NCBI GenBank assembly: GCA_024138015.1
Contig: JAMXBB010000009.1
Coordinates: 46,344,842 to 46,408,841 of the forward strand
DNA from: Lumnitzera littorea
Lineage: Eukaryota > Streptophyta > Magnoliopsida > Myrtales > Combretaceae
Length of the DNA: 64,000 nucleotides
Direction: 5' to 3'
Of this stretch, positions 34,841 to 47,084 are shown piece after piece. The position numbers and the translations under genes were made by a program. The number at the start of each line of letters is the position of its first letter. Position 1 is the first letter of the stretch. The notes beneath the pieces are model-generated. The model made no database searches. It was not told the origin of the DNA and saw nothing but the letters and a program-made list of their open reading frames with translations.

Positions 34841-36289
34841 GTTATTTTATAATATTTGAAAAAACCATATTTTTATATAAATTCTTGGTCCTTAAATCTA
34901 TTTCAATGATTAACAAAATCAAATTTAAAAAAATAAAAACTAATTTTTAATATAAGTTTTAAATCAAAGTCACATGAAATGATATTTAATCCTATTGGAA
35001 GTTAGGGTTATGAGAAAAAGTGTTTGTAAAATAAAATATTTATGAAAATTGGAAATAGATGGAAACTGAAATAATAATAATATGTTGAAGATAGTTGGAC
35101 CCAAATTGGTCAACCAAACCAATCCAAGAGAACTAGTCTACATTCATGGCCAATTTATGCAAACCCTTTACAATGTCATAAGTTGATTAATCTAAGCTAG
35201 TATTATTAAATTAACTAAATTAAGAATAAATCTAATTTATCAAAATAACAAAACACAATCAATTAAAATAATGACCTAATCAAGTGAGCCAAGACAAAAT
35301 TTCAAAAATCAATTTTAGCCCTTCTCCTTATGACCCCATATCCTAAAAAGGCTCTAACCTTAAAAAAGGTCTTGAAACATATAGATAGATTAAACGTTAA
35401 GAGACTTAAACTATGTTTGGGACTAAATGAATAATTAATCAATAATACTAGACCTTAATTAAGCTAAATAATTAATTAACTTATCTAATGGGTCCAACTT
35501 AACTAAAAGCTAATTGAGCCCATTTTCCTTTAGAGCTCATAACCTACATGAGCCTTAGCTGAGGATAAAACTAATTAGGCTTTAAAATGAAGTCGTAATT
35601 AATGGGTTAGTTGAATAATTAGTATCAAAGGCCTAATTAAGCTAATTAATTAATGAATTAAAAAAAGTTTATAGGCTAAAATAAACCAAAAACAAATTGC
35701 ATCTATTATCCTCTTAAGGTCCATCACCTAAATGGGTCTTACCTTAATAAAACACCTTGATTTGATGAATGAACTAGAGTTTAATAGGCCTACACTAAGT
35801 AAAATAGCTGACTAATACTAATAAACTAATTAAGATAAAAGACTAATAGAGGAATAAGTAATTAATGATAGTATTAACTTATCAATACTTGATTTTCATT
35901 AATCAACTATTAACTTGGATTTTGGAACTTAACCCATTTCACACTTTAAGCTCTTTAATTCAAGTACATAGTGACTATGTATGTTTCATTTTAGGATAGA
36001 AACCATTTAGCTAGACTGATATGTAAACTTTGCCAAAATTGTTTATATCTTGTGCTTAGTCATCTTGATCTAATGAGTGACACCCTTGGAATAAGGTTAC
36101 ACCTATGAACATAGTTGCTAGGATGATATGGTATGCACTTAGGTGATCGATGGTGACTTAGTGAGCAATCAATAAGAGGGAAGTGCGTAAGCAAACAATC
36201 ATCAAGAGTGAAGAGAATTCATAATTGGTTTTGTACGGTGATTATGGACACATGTACAATACGTTATGGATATATTTAACTTAGCAACG
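34841..36289. other. Stretch without gene
   Basis: AT-rich sequence rich in words such as CTAATTAA and GGGTC. Some segments look loosely repetitive, for example AATGGGT...TTAATTAG at 35480-35660. It may hold the decayed 3' end of the neighbouring copia element, but no RNase H motif was seen. Confidence 0.35.
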
Positions 36290-37390
36290 TTTAGATAATG
36301 TCATCATACTCAAATATCTACTAAGCATTCTAACAATGTACACAATATTCGAATGCATACAAACATAAGCACACATAAGACTCCCTATTGTTGATGCATA
36401 AGGGATATGCTTCATTGCCTTTTCTCAATGTCATTCTTGAGACATTGAAGTAAACTGAGCTTATCACCTTTAACCATAAGAGTATCACCTAGTGCACAAT
36501 CTTTTATGCTAAATCTATTAAGTACCTCATCAATATATTCCCTTTAAGATAAGCCTAATATACCTCATGAACAATCACAATGGATCTATATGCCTAGCAC
36601 AAAGGATGCATTCCCAAAATCTTTCTTTTTGAAATTACTTAAAAGAAATCTCTTAGTTCATGCAACAATCCCCTATCGTTACTTGCAAGCAAAATGTCAT
36701 CGCATATAACACTAGAAAAATGAATTCACTTCCAGTGATCTTGTGATATATATATTGATCAATAGTGTTTTCCTTAAAACCAAAAAAGAAAATCACCTGA
36801 TCAAATTTCCAGTACCATCAACAAGATTCTTGCTTTAATCCATAGATGGATTTCTTTAATTTTCATATCAAATGCTTCAATTCCTCATATTCAAAATTCT
36901 TTGGTTATACCATATATACTGTTTCATCAACATTACCATTGAGAAATGCATTCTTTATATCCATCTAATAGAGGTCTAAATCATAATGAGGTACAAGTGT
37001 CATAATAATTCTAAAACAGTTTTTCAATGAAACTAGAGAGAAAGTCTATTTATAATCAATACCTTCCTTTTAAGCGAAACCCTTAGTGACAAGACGTGCT
37101 TGATATCTTTTGACATTACCTTTTAAATCCTGCTTGGTCTTAAAAATCCATTTATAATCAATTGGTTTTACACCTTTAAGTAATTCAACAAGATCCAAAG
37201 TATCATTATCTCTCATGGATTTCATCTCTTCCTTCATGGAATTAATCTACCTTTGGGAATTTGTACTTTGTTTGGCCTGACTAACAAATGATGGATCATG
37301 TTCCAGTCCTATATCAAACTCATGTTCTTGAAGGTATATGACATAGTTATCAAAAATCACATATCTTTTTTCCTTAGTAGATCTATATAA
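36290..37390 (-). pseudogene. Reverse transcriptase of the copia relic, broken
   Basis: Minus-strand pieces: INSMKEEMKSMRDNDTLDLV, KPIDYKWIFKTKQDLKGNVK, RYQARLVTKGFA, FRIIMTLVPHYDLDLY, MDIKNAFLNGNVDETVYMV, KLKKSIYGLKQE and SEFIFLVLYAMT, where the usual Y-V-D-D active site has become Y-A-M-T. Then FGNASFVLGI, a decayed R-R-x-Y-I-D-E-V-L-N-R-F block and PYASTIGSLMCAYVC near 36330. This is the clearest copia RT in the window. Stops at Gln sites are visible in the FA-stop-KEG and MV-stop-PKNF blocks. Confidence 0.88.
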
Positions 37391-37589
37391 TGGCACTTCC
37401 TCTTGAAATTGTTGTAATTCCTCAATATAAGCAGTAGCTTGTTCCTCTACAAAAGTAGGAGCAGTCCCAAGAATATTTTGAACATCTATATTTACATCCT
37501 GAAAAATAACAAGTGTAATTGCTAGTATACTTTCAGTTACAACTATAGGAATATTAATACACTTCTCCTAAAAACCAATATTCCTAATT

Positions 37590-38490
37590 GTAGTGCTCCC
37601 CTTTATATTCAACATTCTCATGAAATTTAGCATTCCTAGTCTTGAAAAAGGATTGACTTGAGTGATCATAGAATGTAAATCCTTTCGATAGCTCTAAGTA
37701 TGCAACAAAGTTGCAGTTAACTGTTCTTGAGTTTAGTTTTCTCTCATTTGGCCTATATGGCCTAGCTTCAGCTAGATACCCCCAAATATGAAAATGTCTA
37801 AGACTAAACTTCTTACTAGTCCATAACTCATATAGGCTTCTGGATGCAGCTTTACTTATAACTCAACTATGGATATATACTGTGGCCTTTAATGCCTTTC
37901 CTTAAAGTGATTCTAGTAAATTTGAATGACTAATCATACTTCTAACCATATCCTTCAAAGTTCTATTACATCTCTCAACTATACTATTTTGACTAGGTTG
38001 TCCAACATAGTATATTGAGGAATAATCCCATACTTTTTTAAATACCTCTCAAAAGGTCTAGGACATTGTTCACTTAATCTATCAAATTTGTCGTAATATT
38101 CACCACTACTATCAAATCTAATAGCTTTAATTTTCTTATTAAGTTAGTTTTTAACTTTGGCTTTATATTTTTGAAAAAAGTCTAAGGACTATAACTTCTC
38201 ATGTATCAAGTGTAAGTGCCCATAACGAGAATGTTCGTCTATGAAAGTAATAAAATACAGTTGACTATTACATGAAGCCATAGGAAATGGACCACGTATA
38301 TCATATGTATTAATTCTAAGACACTAGAACTTGTTTCGGCACATCTTTTCTTAATATTTATTTGCTTTCCCTCAATACATTCAATGCATATTACAAACTA
38401 TGAAAAGTTAAGGGAATTTAGAATTCCTTCTGATACGAGCCTTTGAATACTTTATTTAGAAATATGCCGCAAATGTTTATGCAATAATAA
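37590..38490 (-). pseudogene. GAG-pre-integrase and integrase of the copia relic, broken
   Basis: Pieces on the minus strand: the pre-integrase end with KARIRRNSKF and a Cys pair, then the core with DI-x-GPF, LYFITFIDDHSRYGYLHLIH, IKAIRFDSSGEYYDKFDRLS and PQYTM. HFHIWG and AEARPYRPNERKLNSRTVN follow, ending with KGFTFYDHSSQSFFKTRNAK. Catalytic residues are partly visible: the Asp in the DI motif and the Asp in RFDSSGEYY (37 to 40 kb order reversed). Frames change several times. Confidence 0.82.
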
Positions 38491-38999
38491 AGAGGAATTT
38501 TCATTTCTTAATTTTCACTTTATACCACAATTACTTATATACAAATTTTCTTCTATATATGAGACATGCAAATTTAATCTGTATAAATTATCAATCAAAG
38601 TATCCGTAGCAATAATATTTGAATATTGAAAAAAACTAAATTTTTCATCTCCAAATGAACAAAGATAATGAGATTTGTCCATACAAGAAATAGAAATTAG
38701 ATTCTATCAAAATGATGGTACATAATATGTCTCTTCCAAATCTATATAATAACCAAACTCTAATTGTAATCTAAAAATGCTAATAGCCTTAACAAGAACC
38801 TTGATGGCATTGCCCAAATAGATGAAATCTTTCAACATCACTTGGCATTTAACTCTGTAGATAACCCTACATAGTTACATTTATGTAAATAGTTGTATCA
38901 GTATCTATCCACTAAGTGAGGGGTGATATTAAAGATATTAAAGCTAAATTAAGTTCTAAACAAACAAAGTTGATAAATTCACCTTTCTTTACAAACTAC

Positions 39000-39800
39000 T
39001 TTGCATATTTAAGACAATCATTCTTCACATGACTATCCTTCTTGTAGAAGAAACAAGTGAAACCCTTATCCAGTTTCTACTACACATGTGAAGTCCTAAC
39101 ATCTGTAACTCCTTTACCCTTATGATCCATTTTTCTTTTCTTGGGAGTCTTATCGTAAGAGCAAGTCACCATATGACTGCTTTCAATCTTCTCTTATTTC
39201 AATCTTTCTTCCTCTTGCACACATTGTGCAATAAGCTCATTAAATGTCCATTTTTCCTTTTGAGCATTATAACTTATCTTGAGAGGACTAAACTAAGTAA
39301 GAAGAGATATCAAGACTAGGTATATAAGAATGTCATCAGAAAATTCCAACTTTAAGGCCCTTAGTCTTGTAATAAGATTAGACATCTCCATAATATATTC
39401 CCTTATATTTCCTTTTGCCATTATACTACATAGAAATGAGCTTTCAAGAAGGGTGCTCATTTCAACCTTTTCAAAACTTGCGAATCAATCTACTATTTAG
39501 CTAAGGAATCTCTTAGCATTTTTCTCCTTAGGCATGGCTCCCCTAATGATATCCGAAATGGAATGCATCATGATCATTAGAGTCATGCGATTAGAATGCT
39601 CCCACATTTCATAAATGACCTTTTCTTTAGTAGTACTTTCCCTAGTAAAAGTGAGAGGTTCATCAATCTTGATCATGTAGTAGATTCATGCATCAGGCAA
39701 AATGATGATATGTTCCTTCCATTTCTTGAAGTTTGTACCATTAAACATTAGAATGTTATTCAAATAGGTAGAAATAGAGATTGCATCAATTGAACAAAGT
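39000..39800 (-). pseudogene. gag of the copia relic, broken
   Basis: On the minus strand from about 39800: LMFNGTNFKKWKEHIIILPD, then EMWEHSNRMTLMIMMHSISD, KGNIREYIMEMSNLITRLRA and LKLEFSDDILIYLVLISLL, then WTFNELIAQCVQEEERLK. The zinc knuckle reads CFFYKKDSHVKNDC, where the second Cys of the usual C-x-x-C-x-x-x-x-H-x-x-x-x-C is Tyr. Several stops are present, some at expected Gln positions. The gene forms the element's particle. Confidence 0.85.
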
Positions 39801-40022
39801 ATAAAACATGCTCACAATTAATTATAATTTCACACTTCAGTACATGAATAAATATAGAATAAAAATTATCATCATCATGCGAAATCAGTCAATTAATATT
39901 AACTAGTAATAAAAGAAATACTTTAATTAGGCCATTATAACACACTTAGTACATTATCGATATTTAGTCTTTCGACAAAAGTATCAATTGTAAATAGTGT
40001 CCTCAAAACAATAATAAATATT

Positions 40023-42553
40023 TGTAACACCCTAAGACCCTAAATAGCATTACAACTCTCCACATAACTCAACGCCCATATTATGTTAGGCTTTCTAAGT
40101 CTATAATCGAAACATAAAGAATCATATCACATAATATATATAAATATCCACAAGGGAGTAGGAACTGCATCCACTTATAAACTCATAAACTAGAAACTTA
40201 ACAAAGTTTAGAAGCGTGAAGACTCATAAACAACAAAAACAAAAGTTAAGTCCAAAATCTAGATCCTTAAGCATCAACCAGGAATCCATCTTCTTAAAAT
40301 ACAAAATCCTCAACAAAACATAAACCATCGGTAACATAAATATTACTTTATCTAGTCATCATAGAAATATAGATACTTGACTCTATCCTTCTCCTAGATG
40401 TTGTCAACAAACATCTCCTCATTAATAAGGAAGTCCTCAGATCCGATACTTGAAAAAGAAAAGAATGAGCCGAAGCCCAATATGGGTATACAAACACATA
40501 CATATGCCAAGATGAATCATTCACATACAGTGATGTAATATAGTAGAACAATACATACAGAGTCTAGAACCTAATATTCTAATTGCATCGTCCCATATAT
40601 ATAGGTGAATATAATTATACGTTTTCCTTTAAGTTCTTTACGCCCAGAAATCAAAGTCTAGAACCTAATATTCTAATTGCGTCGTCCTATGTACGAGTCT
40701 ACTAAGGAATCTTCACACATAATTAGCAATTGCCTCTCTAGTGATCTGCTACTGTGGGCCCTTAGAGCAAGTAGGTTAAGCAAACCTAGCAACCAAGATC
40801 AAATGGGCTAAATATAGTTAGTCTGGGTAGATCATTTCTAACTTAGCAAGCACAAGCAACAACAAATACCATGTACCTGGAATCGCTCCAAAATCGAATA
40901 CTATACTTTGATCACAACTTGAACAAAAGTCAAACTTCAACAAAGGAAATTGAACACTACAAATCTAAAAGAAAATAAGTAGTATGTTAACCCTTAAGCC
41001 TTCTAAAGCTAAGTCTTACCTAGGAGTTATCTAAGAGCTTATGATCTACTCAATTAAGGTCCCAAAAGAAATCATTAAGTCAAATAATAGTAATAACATA
41101 ATATGAATAAACTAAAAATGTGATATAACTATATATATAAGATCACTTTTATAGTAACTCGTTTTGTACATAATATATATAGTATATCTATATATATAAA
41201 AGAAAGTAATAAAAGGACACTTAGGTAAGATATCAAATAATATAGGTTATCAAATCAATATAGTAAATAAATAATATGTACTTAAATGAAAGATAGTATG
41301 ATTTGTAAAAGCTCGCAAGAAATAACATAAAAAATAGTTGGCACATGAAATAGATATGCTATAAGTAGTATAATATGCCAAAATAGATACATAATACTAA
41401 CACAACCTGACAATAATAAATCCTACTAATAATAAAATAGATTCATAGCATAAATATATCGACATTTAGAACTTTGTATAAAATACGATTATTAACATAA
41501 CCTATAAATAAACAGAAATTAATGACCCATTTGAATGTGACAGAAATTAGAAAATTGGCCCGAAGATATATCTATAACTAATAGCACGACGTATGATAAC
41601 ATATACTTTAACCATAATTCTTATATAAAATAACACTATATAACATGAAAATCAATAATCATTAGTAGTAATTAAATACTGACCATACTTAATTCAATAC
41701 TATCAATGGAAATAACAAATAAATTAATAGTAGTAAGATTTACCCTACAAATATATGGTACTTAAAAAGAAATTGAAATGGCTCACGAATGCAACCGAGA
41801 TAGAAACACCGAACATGACAAATGAGAACCTATCATAAATAGCAATATAAAATTATAATCTGTAAAAAAATAAAATAAAATAAAATATTTTCAAATAATC
41901 AATTAACAGTATTTATTGAGTTAACCCGAAACGCATAGAAAATGGAAATGAAGCCAATTTAGCTGGGAGGTCGAGAGCTTAAATAAGTTCAACTATGTTT
42001 GGAAATTGGAAATTGAAGCTCGTGTTTAGGTTGGATAGAGATAGGGGATGACGAAGAGAAGGGAGATAACGAGGGAGGAGTCAAGGGTAGGGTTGGCATT
42101 AAATTAAGGACGAAAGAGGAGGGGGCAAACCATAGAAAGGGGACCAAGGAAATTAATGAGGGGAGAGAAGAGATGAGGGAGAGAAAGAGAACGAGACGAG
42201 AGGAAAACAAATTGGAGATGGGGGATTGCAGTTGGGATAAAGTAGGGTTTAGGAATGTTTATAGGTAGTTTCTAGAATTTTCTAAAAAATAGGGTGGTAA
42301 GTAAATATAGAAAAAGAAAATAAAATTAATTATAATAAGAGAATTTATATACTACATAGGAAGATGAATTTTATAAATGTAAGGTACAAATAAAAATTAT
42401 TAACTTTTATACGTAAAATATTAAATTTAATATACTCAATATATACGTGAAATAAGGATGCTAAGATTAATTAAATTAGGACCTTAAATTTTCGATTTTC
42501 AACCTAAGGAGTTTACGAAATAAATAAAGTACTAGACTAACTAGGGTGTTTTA
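40023..42553. mobile_element. Solo LTR, about 2.53 kb (Tekay/Del-like)
   Basis: Starts TGTAACACCCTAAGACCC and ends GGGTGTTTTA, a decayed form of the GGGTGTTACA end that mirrors the start. The pentamer ATATT stands at 40018-40022 and at 42554-42558, an exact target-site duplication. No pol coding is present inside. A purine-rich stretch (about 42010-42240) gives a Pro/Ser-rich minus-strand open frame (41989-42210) that is a composition effect. The first 35 bases resemble those of the LTR at 61339, so the two belong to one family. Confidence 0.85.
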
Positions 42554-42558
42554 ATATT

Positions 42559-43773
42559 GATAAAATAATTCTATCACAACTTGCCTTCTTTTGGGTTGAC
42601 AAAATTACATGCATGAAACCAAAATTATCACATGTCTATCATCTAGCCAAATAATAAACTTTCTATAGGCCAATTATAATTCACATAAATATAAACATTT
42701 TATGCATTTCTTTAATTTAATATTTGAATATTTCAAAATAAATTTAAATAATAAAAGTCATTTTGACAACATATTATTTCAACCTATTCTGAAATGTTAG
42801 ACAAGATTTGCGAAAATTTCCATTCAATAACCACAAAAAATGCAACTTTTCCTATAACGAATATCATTGTGAAATCACGCATAATTTGTTAAACATATAA
42901 AAATTATTGCTTCTATGGCCACGGATATTATGAGATGGCACGACAATATCAAGCCAATTGGAATTGAGATAATTAATTATTATTGATTTTTGAAAACTAG
43001 CTTTTTACAGAATATAAAAATGATTACGTCCTTAAAACCGAAGAAATCATGGTGCTCTGAATCCAAATTATCGTGGAACAAAAACGTCTATAGTATATGG
43101 AAGATTGTAGCATACTCATCGAGTAAAAAGATAAAAGGACATAAGAAGACAAAATGCCATGTCAAATCATCTTCGTCGATTATGAAATATATACTCGTAA
43201 AAAACAATGAAACCATCCAGATGATTTATATATTGCATGGCTAAAGAACATCACAATGTACAGGTCCACCGCCGTAAACGATACAAATTCTTGGAATGCA
43301 GAATTGAAATTAACGACACGATGCGTTATCGCAAGAAATAGTGAAACCACATAATTATTTCAATATTCGATGCCTTAATCTCAAAATTATGGAAAATAAT
43401 ATTTAACATAAATTGGTTTAAATCTAACGATTTTAAGAATCTTAAGGCTCTTATTTCAAAAGTGATTACTTTGATATTACTCGTTAAAAATAAAACCTTT
43501 GGATTTTTATATTGATATTGTCATGTGAAAAGGTGACCTCCATTATTACTTAATAATTGTTATATAAAGAAAAAATGTATTTTATTTTTCTTCTAAGTAA
43601 TTTAATAATATTTTATTAACATAATTGTTTCACTCAAAACCGACCTTAAAAATGGATCGATCCTGAAACAAAAGTTGCTTTTAAATCAAACCATATAGAC
43701 TCGCTCGAACTGAAAAGTTCAACTACAACCTAATCGGTCCATCCTATTCAAGTGACTCTAAATGCATGACTAA
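42559..43773. other. Stretch without gene
   Basis: AT-rich sequence with one open frame at 42990-43244 that has no recognisable domain. It could be host DNA or the far 5' end of the copia relic. Confidence 0.35.
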
Positions 43774-43781
43774 GCCGTAAA

Positions 43782-44333
43782 TAAGATTGTAAATGAGTAG
43801 AGTAGAGTCGAGCTGAGTTTTTAAAAGTTCAGATTTAGTTTGTTTAAAAATTATTAAATTCAAACTCGAATCGAGCTTTTTATTGAGCCTATGATTGAGG
43901 TTTGAACTTGACTTATTTAGATAAATAAACTTTATTTTGAGCTCGAGTCAAGCCAAACCTAAAGCAAACTAATCTTGAATGTACTCGTAAGTTTAAGTAT
44001 ACAAAATAAATAAATATATTAACAAATAGTAAAGAAGGATTAGGTTATATGTTATATATTATCCTCTGCATATTATATATTTATATATATTATATAGGCA
44101 TTAGGCTTTAGATTTTAATAATATATAATATTTGTAATCTATTTATATATATATTTATATATATATAACTCGTAAACGTGCTCATAAGTTTAAATGAGTT
44201 AGCATGCGAATCTACTAAACTCAAGCTTAGCTCGTTTAGATAAATAAGTTTTACCTTGAGCTCGGCTTAATTTATTTATTAGTCGAGCTTAAAGTTAATC
44301 GAGCTCTAAGAGCTTGGCTCATTTGCAACCCTA
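43782..44333. mobile_element. hAT-type MITE, 552 bp
   Basis: The left end reads TAAGATTGTAAATGAGTAGA and the reverse complement of the right end reads TAGGGTTGCAAATGAGCCAA, imperfect terminal inverted repeats that continue with GAGCT-rich sequence (GTCGAGCTGAG and GAGCTCTAAGAGCTTGG). The flanking octamers are GCCGTAAA (43774-43781) and GTTGTAAA (44334-44341), an 8-bp duplication with two C-to-T changes, as in hAT insertions. The middle is a TA-rich block at 44040-44170. No transposase is present, so it is non-autonomous. Confidence 0.75.
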
Positions 44334-44583
44334 GTTGTAAAATTTACTATTATATTAGGCTATGCAAGTCAAGCCTAGCTAAATGTATGAAAGGATGTTA
44401 GTCAATCACTCCATTTATAGCCTCACAACTCAATCACCTACCTTAAGTGACCAGTGTGTGACTACTACAATGATTGTTGTCTTTAGCTTTTACAATTGCG
44501 TTTGTAACTCATAAAAAATTCCAATTAAAGACCAATGCATTACTACATGATCAATTGGGCTCTAATACATTGGTATGATATAT

Positions 44584-45181
44584 TATGAAACCCAATGGTT
44601 AAGTGTTCTACATGGATTGTGAAAGATTATGATACTAATCTATAAGATCATAATTGTGAATACCTTGTTAACATAAGGTTGAAACTTTTGGGTTAAGTGA
44701 TTGAAATAGGCTCATTAATATTTGTTAGCTTAACTATTCACTACTTTTTGCCTAGGGGGTTATAAGTGATATAAGAGCAAACCCCTTACTAATAGATAGA
44801 TAATTCAAGTCTAGTTTCAGGTTAATGAAGAGGTCCGAAAAATGTGGAGAGTGTCACTAGGGTATAACTCTTTATATGCTTTCAAGATGACTTATAGATA
44901 GTTGGTGGCCTAAATCATATACCGAAAAAAGGGGGGAGGGAATTCGAACTCAACTAGAAGGTCTCGTAATGAAGACGTCGCGTATTTAAGAGAGAGAGCT
45001 TGTGAAACCCCATGATTAAGTATTCTACATGGATTATGAGTAGTTATAATACTAGTTTATAATGCCATGGTTATAAACATTTTGTTAACATAAGCTTGAA
45101 ACTTTTTGGTCAAATGGTTGAAATAGATCTATTAGTATCAGTTGGCTTGACTATTTACTATTTTTAGTTTGAAACGTTACA
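44584..45181 (+). mobile_element. TRIM element, complete, 598 bp
   Basis: Terminal direct repeats at 44584-44764 and 45001-45181 are each exactly 181 bp. The first starts TATGAAACCC and ends GGGGGTTATA; the second starts TGTGAAACCC and ends GAAACGTTACA. Directly after the first repeat is a primer-binding site, TGATATAAGAGC at 44767-44778, 10 of 12 bases like the initiator Met-tRNA site TGGTATCAGAGC. Just before the second repeat is a polypurine tract, AAGAGAGAGAG at about 44988-44998. Flanking pentamers are TATAT and TCTAT. No protein is encoded, so it must borrow enzymes. A second copy lies at 11509-11957 on the other strand. By eye the two LTRs are roughly three quarters identical, without net indels. 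Confidence 0.88.
44767..44778 (+). promoter_or_regulatory. Primer-binding site of the TRIM
   Basis: TGATATAAGAGC lies two bases after the LTR end and differs from the initiator Met-tRNA complementary site at two positions (G to A and C to A). Confidence 0.75.
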
Positions 45182-45523
45182 TCTATCTTATCATATTATT
45201 TATGAAGAGATTTCAACCTTGGAATGGTGCATGCATTGACGGTGAGAACATGAAAATGCAACTCCATTAGATAGAAGCCAATGAAGTTTATTAACTTTCA
45301 ACTTTAGTTGGGAATAAGTAGAGAGGAAGAAAAAATAAAAACAAACATAATTAGCATTTAATATTTGAGCTTTTTTGAAGTTAAATAGAAAATTGAAACT
45401 TGTAGTTGCTAAGTTTTTTGAAGAAAAAATTGATAAACACATCCAAATGAAAGAGAAAAAGTTGCTTCAGTTGTGAGAATGCTTAGGCTTATTTTTAATA
45501 CCAACAATGCGATCTATAAATCG

Positions 45524-45524
<1 letters not shown>

Positions 45525-45552
<28 letters not shown>
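45525..45552 (+). repeat. (ATT)n microsatellite
   Basis: About nine perfect ATT triplets, followed by a T run. Confidence 0.9.
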
Positions 45553-45554
<2 letters not shown>

Positions 45555-46094
45555 TTTTTTATAGAACTATACATCAAATTTGACTGCAACTCAATTACTT
45601 TAATTCAAAAAATTGCTAGAGCCTGATGTTTATGTAGCATATGTTTAGTTTATATGAATATACTAGTCCATTGTAATAGATGTGAATCAACGAGAAGATA
45701 CCTTAGTATAATTTTACATCTCTTTATCTTTAATAATTAAAATATAAATTAATTTTTAATAATTTTATTGACCTCAGTTCTACCTTTGATCTAACTCGAT
45801 TTAACCTCTTGACCATTAACTCTTGACCTTCGATCTTTTTATATGTTTGGATTAACCGTCTAAACTAAGTTTGACAATATTACTATTCAGATGCTCCAAA
45901 TGAGATAATATTTACAAATAAGGTATTACTTTTTTTCATATTGGGTAAGTTTATGCATGACTTGTTATGGAATTTTTCTGCTACCTGATAGGCTGAGACA
46001 ATTAGAAAAAAAATCAGTTAAGAATAGAATGTACAATTCCTTAAAATATTTTTCATGATATTTATTTTTCACAATAATACTACCGTAAGCAAAT

Positions 46095-46270
46095 AAACGG
46101 ACGAAACTTTGCTGTACGGACTTTTCTACCCCTTTGCTGTCCCGCTTTTGCAGAGATGCCATGTGTTTTTTAAATTTGGCAAACAAATTTCCATTCCATC
46201 CATAAACCGTTATATTCTTTACTTTTTTTTTTTTTTCCTTTTCCATTCCACAGCGGCTTCCCATGATGAA
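46095..46270 (-). repeat. Left arm of an inverted pair of related segments
   Basis: On the minus strand this reads GGGAAGCCGCTGTGGAATGG near 46250, then GTTTGCCAAATTTAAAAAAC, CATGGCATCTCTGCAAAAGC, GGGACAGC and AAAGGGG. It matches the plus-strand segment at 47085-47430 at about 75 percent by eye. The 106-codon open frame on this strand (45965-46285) has no recognised domain. Nature unknown. Confidence 0.6.
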
Positions 46271-47084
46271 TTCTTGTCTTAGCAATTTTCCTCCTTTTCT
46301 CTGTCATCGTCGGCGACACAATCTTAGCAAATTTAATTATTTTGAATTCATCATCTTACCAAATTTCGTCCGCATATAAATTATCAATTGAAAAGGCATT
46401 ATGTATCATTATCTAATTATTTGGAAATAATTAAATATTTTTAATATAATATTATATCATTTATCAAAATAAATATTTTATTGTTTGAATGTTAGTTTTT
46501 TTTTAATATATAGAAAATAGTTTCATGAAATATTAAAGAAAAACGAATAGTTTCATTTGTTCCACTCATAATAAGCAGTAGCTTTTGCCCATTGTATTAG
46601 TATTGATATCAATGTTAGTTTAAGTATGAATCGATATACAATAATACTTAATTGAGACTAAATATAATTTAGAAAATAGTTGCCTTATAGTGAATAGAAT
46701 AAGAATATTATTTCATTACAAAACGTAAAGATCTTATGGCAAAAAATGTCATTAAAATAAGAACGCCATTCTCATTTTAGTACCCAACGATAGCAAAGAT
46801 AAATTAAAGGTTAGGTCTTCCAACATATATTCATCCTTGCATAAAATGCAATAACAATTCAAGATGAAAAAAATAAAATAAAATATTCGTAGAGCTGATG
46901 GTGAATTATAAATATGTGCATGGGTAGACTATTATAATACAATAGCATACGAACCTTTTGTGAATGATATGCGAGGAGAGTGAGATTATGGAATTGTTGT
47001 AGTGAATGTCTTTGGTCAAAATAAGGACTTGTTTCAATGAAACGAGGCGGCAGCCAGTTTTGGATTGTGCATGAATTAGCAATC

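Larger units (their letters stand above)
36290..39810 (-). mobile_element. Ty1/copia retrotransposon relic, minus strand
   Basis: Gag, integrase and RT follow one another in copia order when read from 39810 down to 36290. No LTR pair was found. RNase H is missing or unrecognisable to the left of 36290, and the right end is near the solo LTR at 40023. The copy is therefore truncated or very decayed. Stops at Gln positions again fit C-to-T loss. Confidence 0.85.

Noticed and set aside
41989..42210. 73-codon Ser/Pro/Leu-rich minus-strand ORF
   Set aside because: Purine-rich stretch inside the solo LTR; the same property on the other strand explains it.
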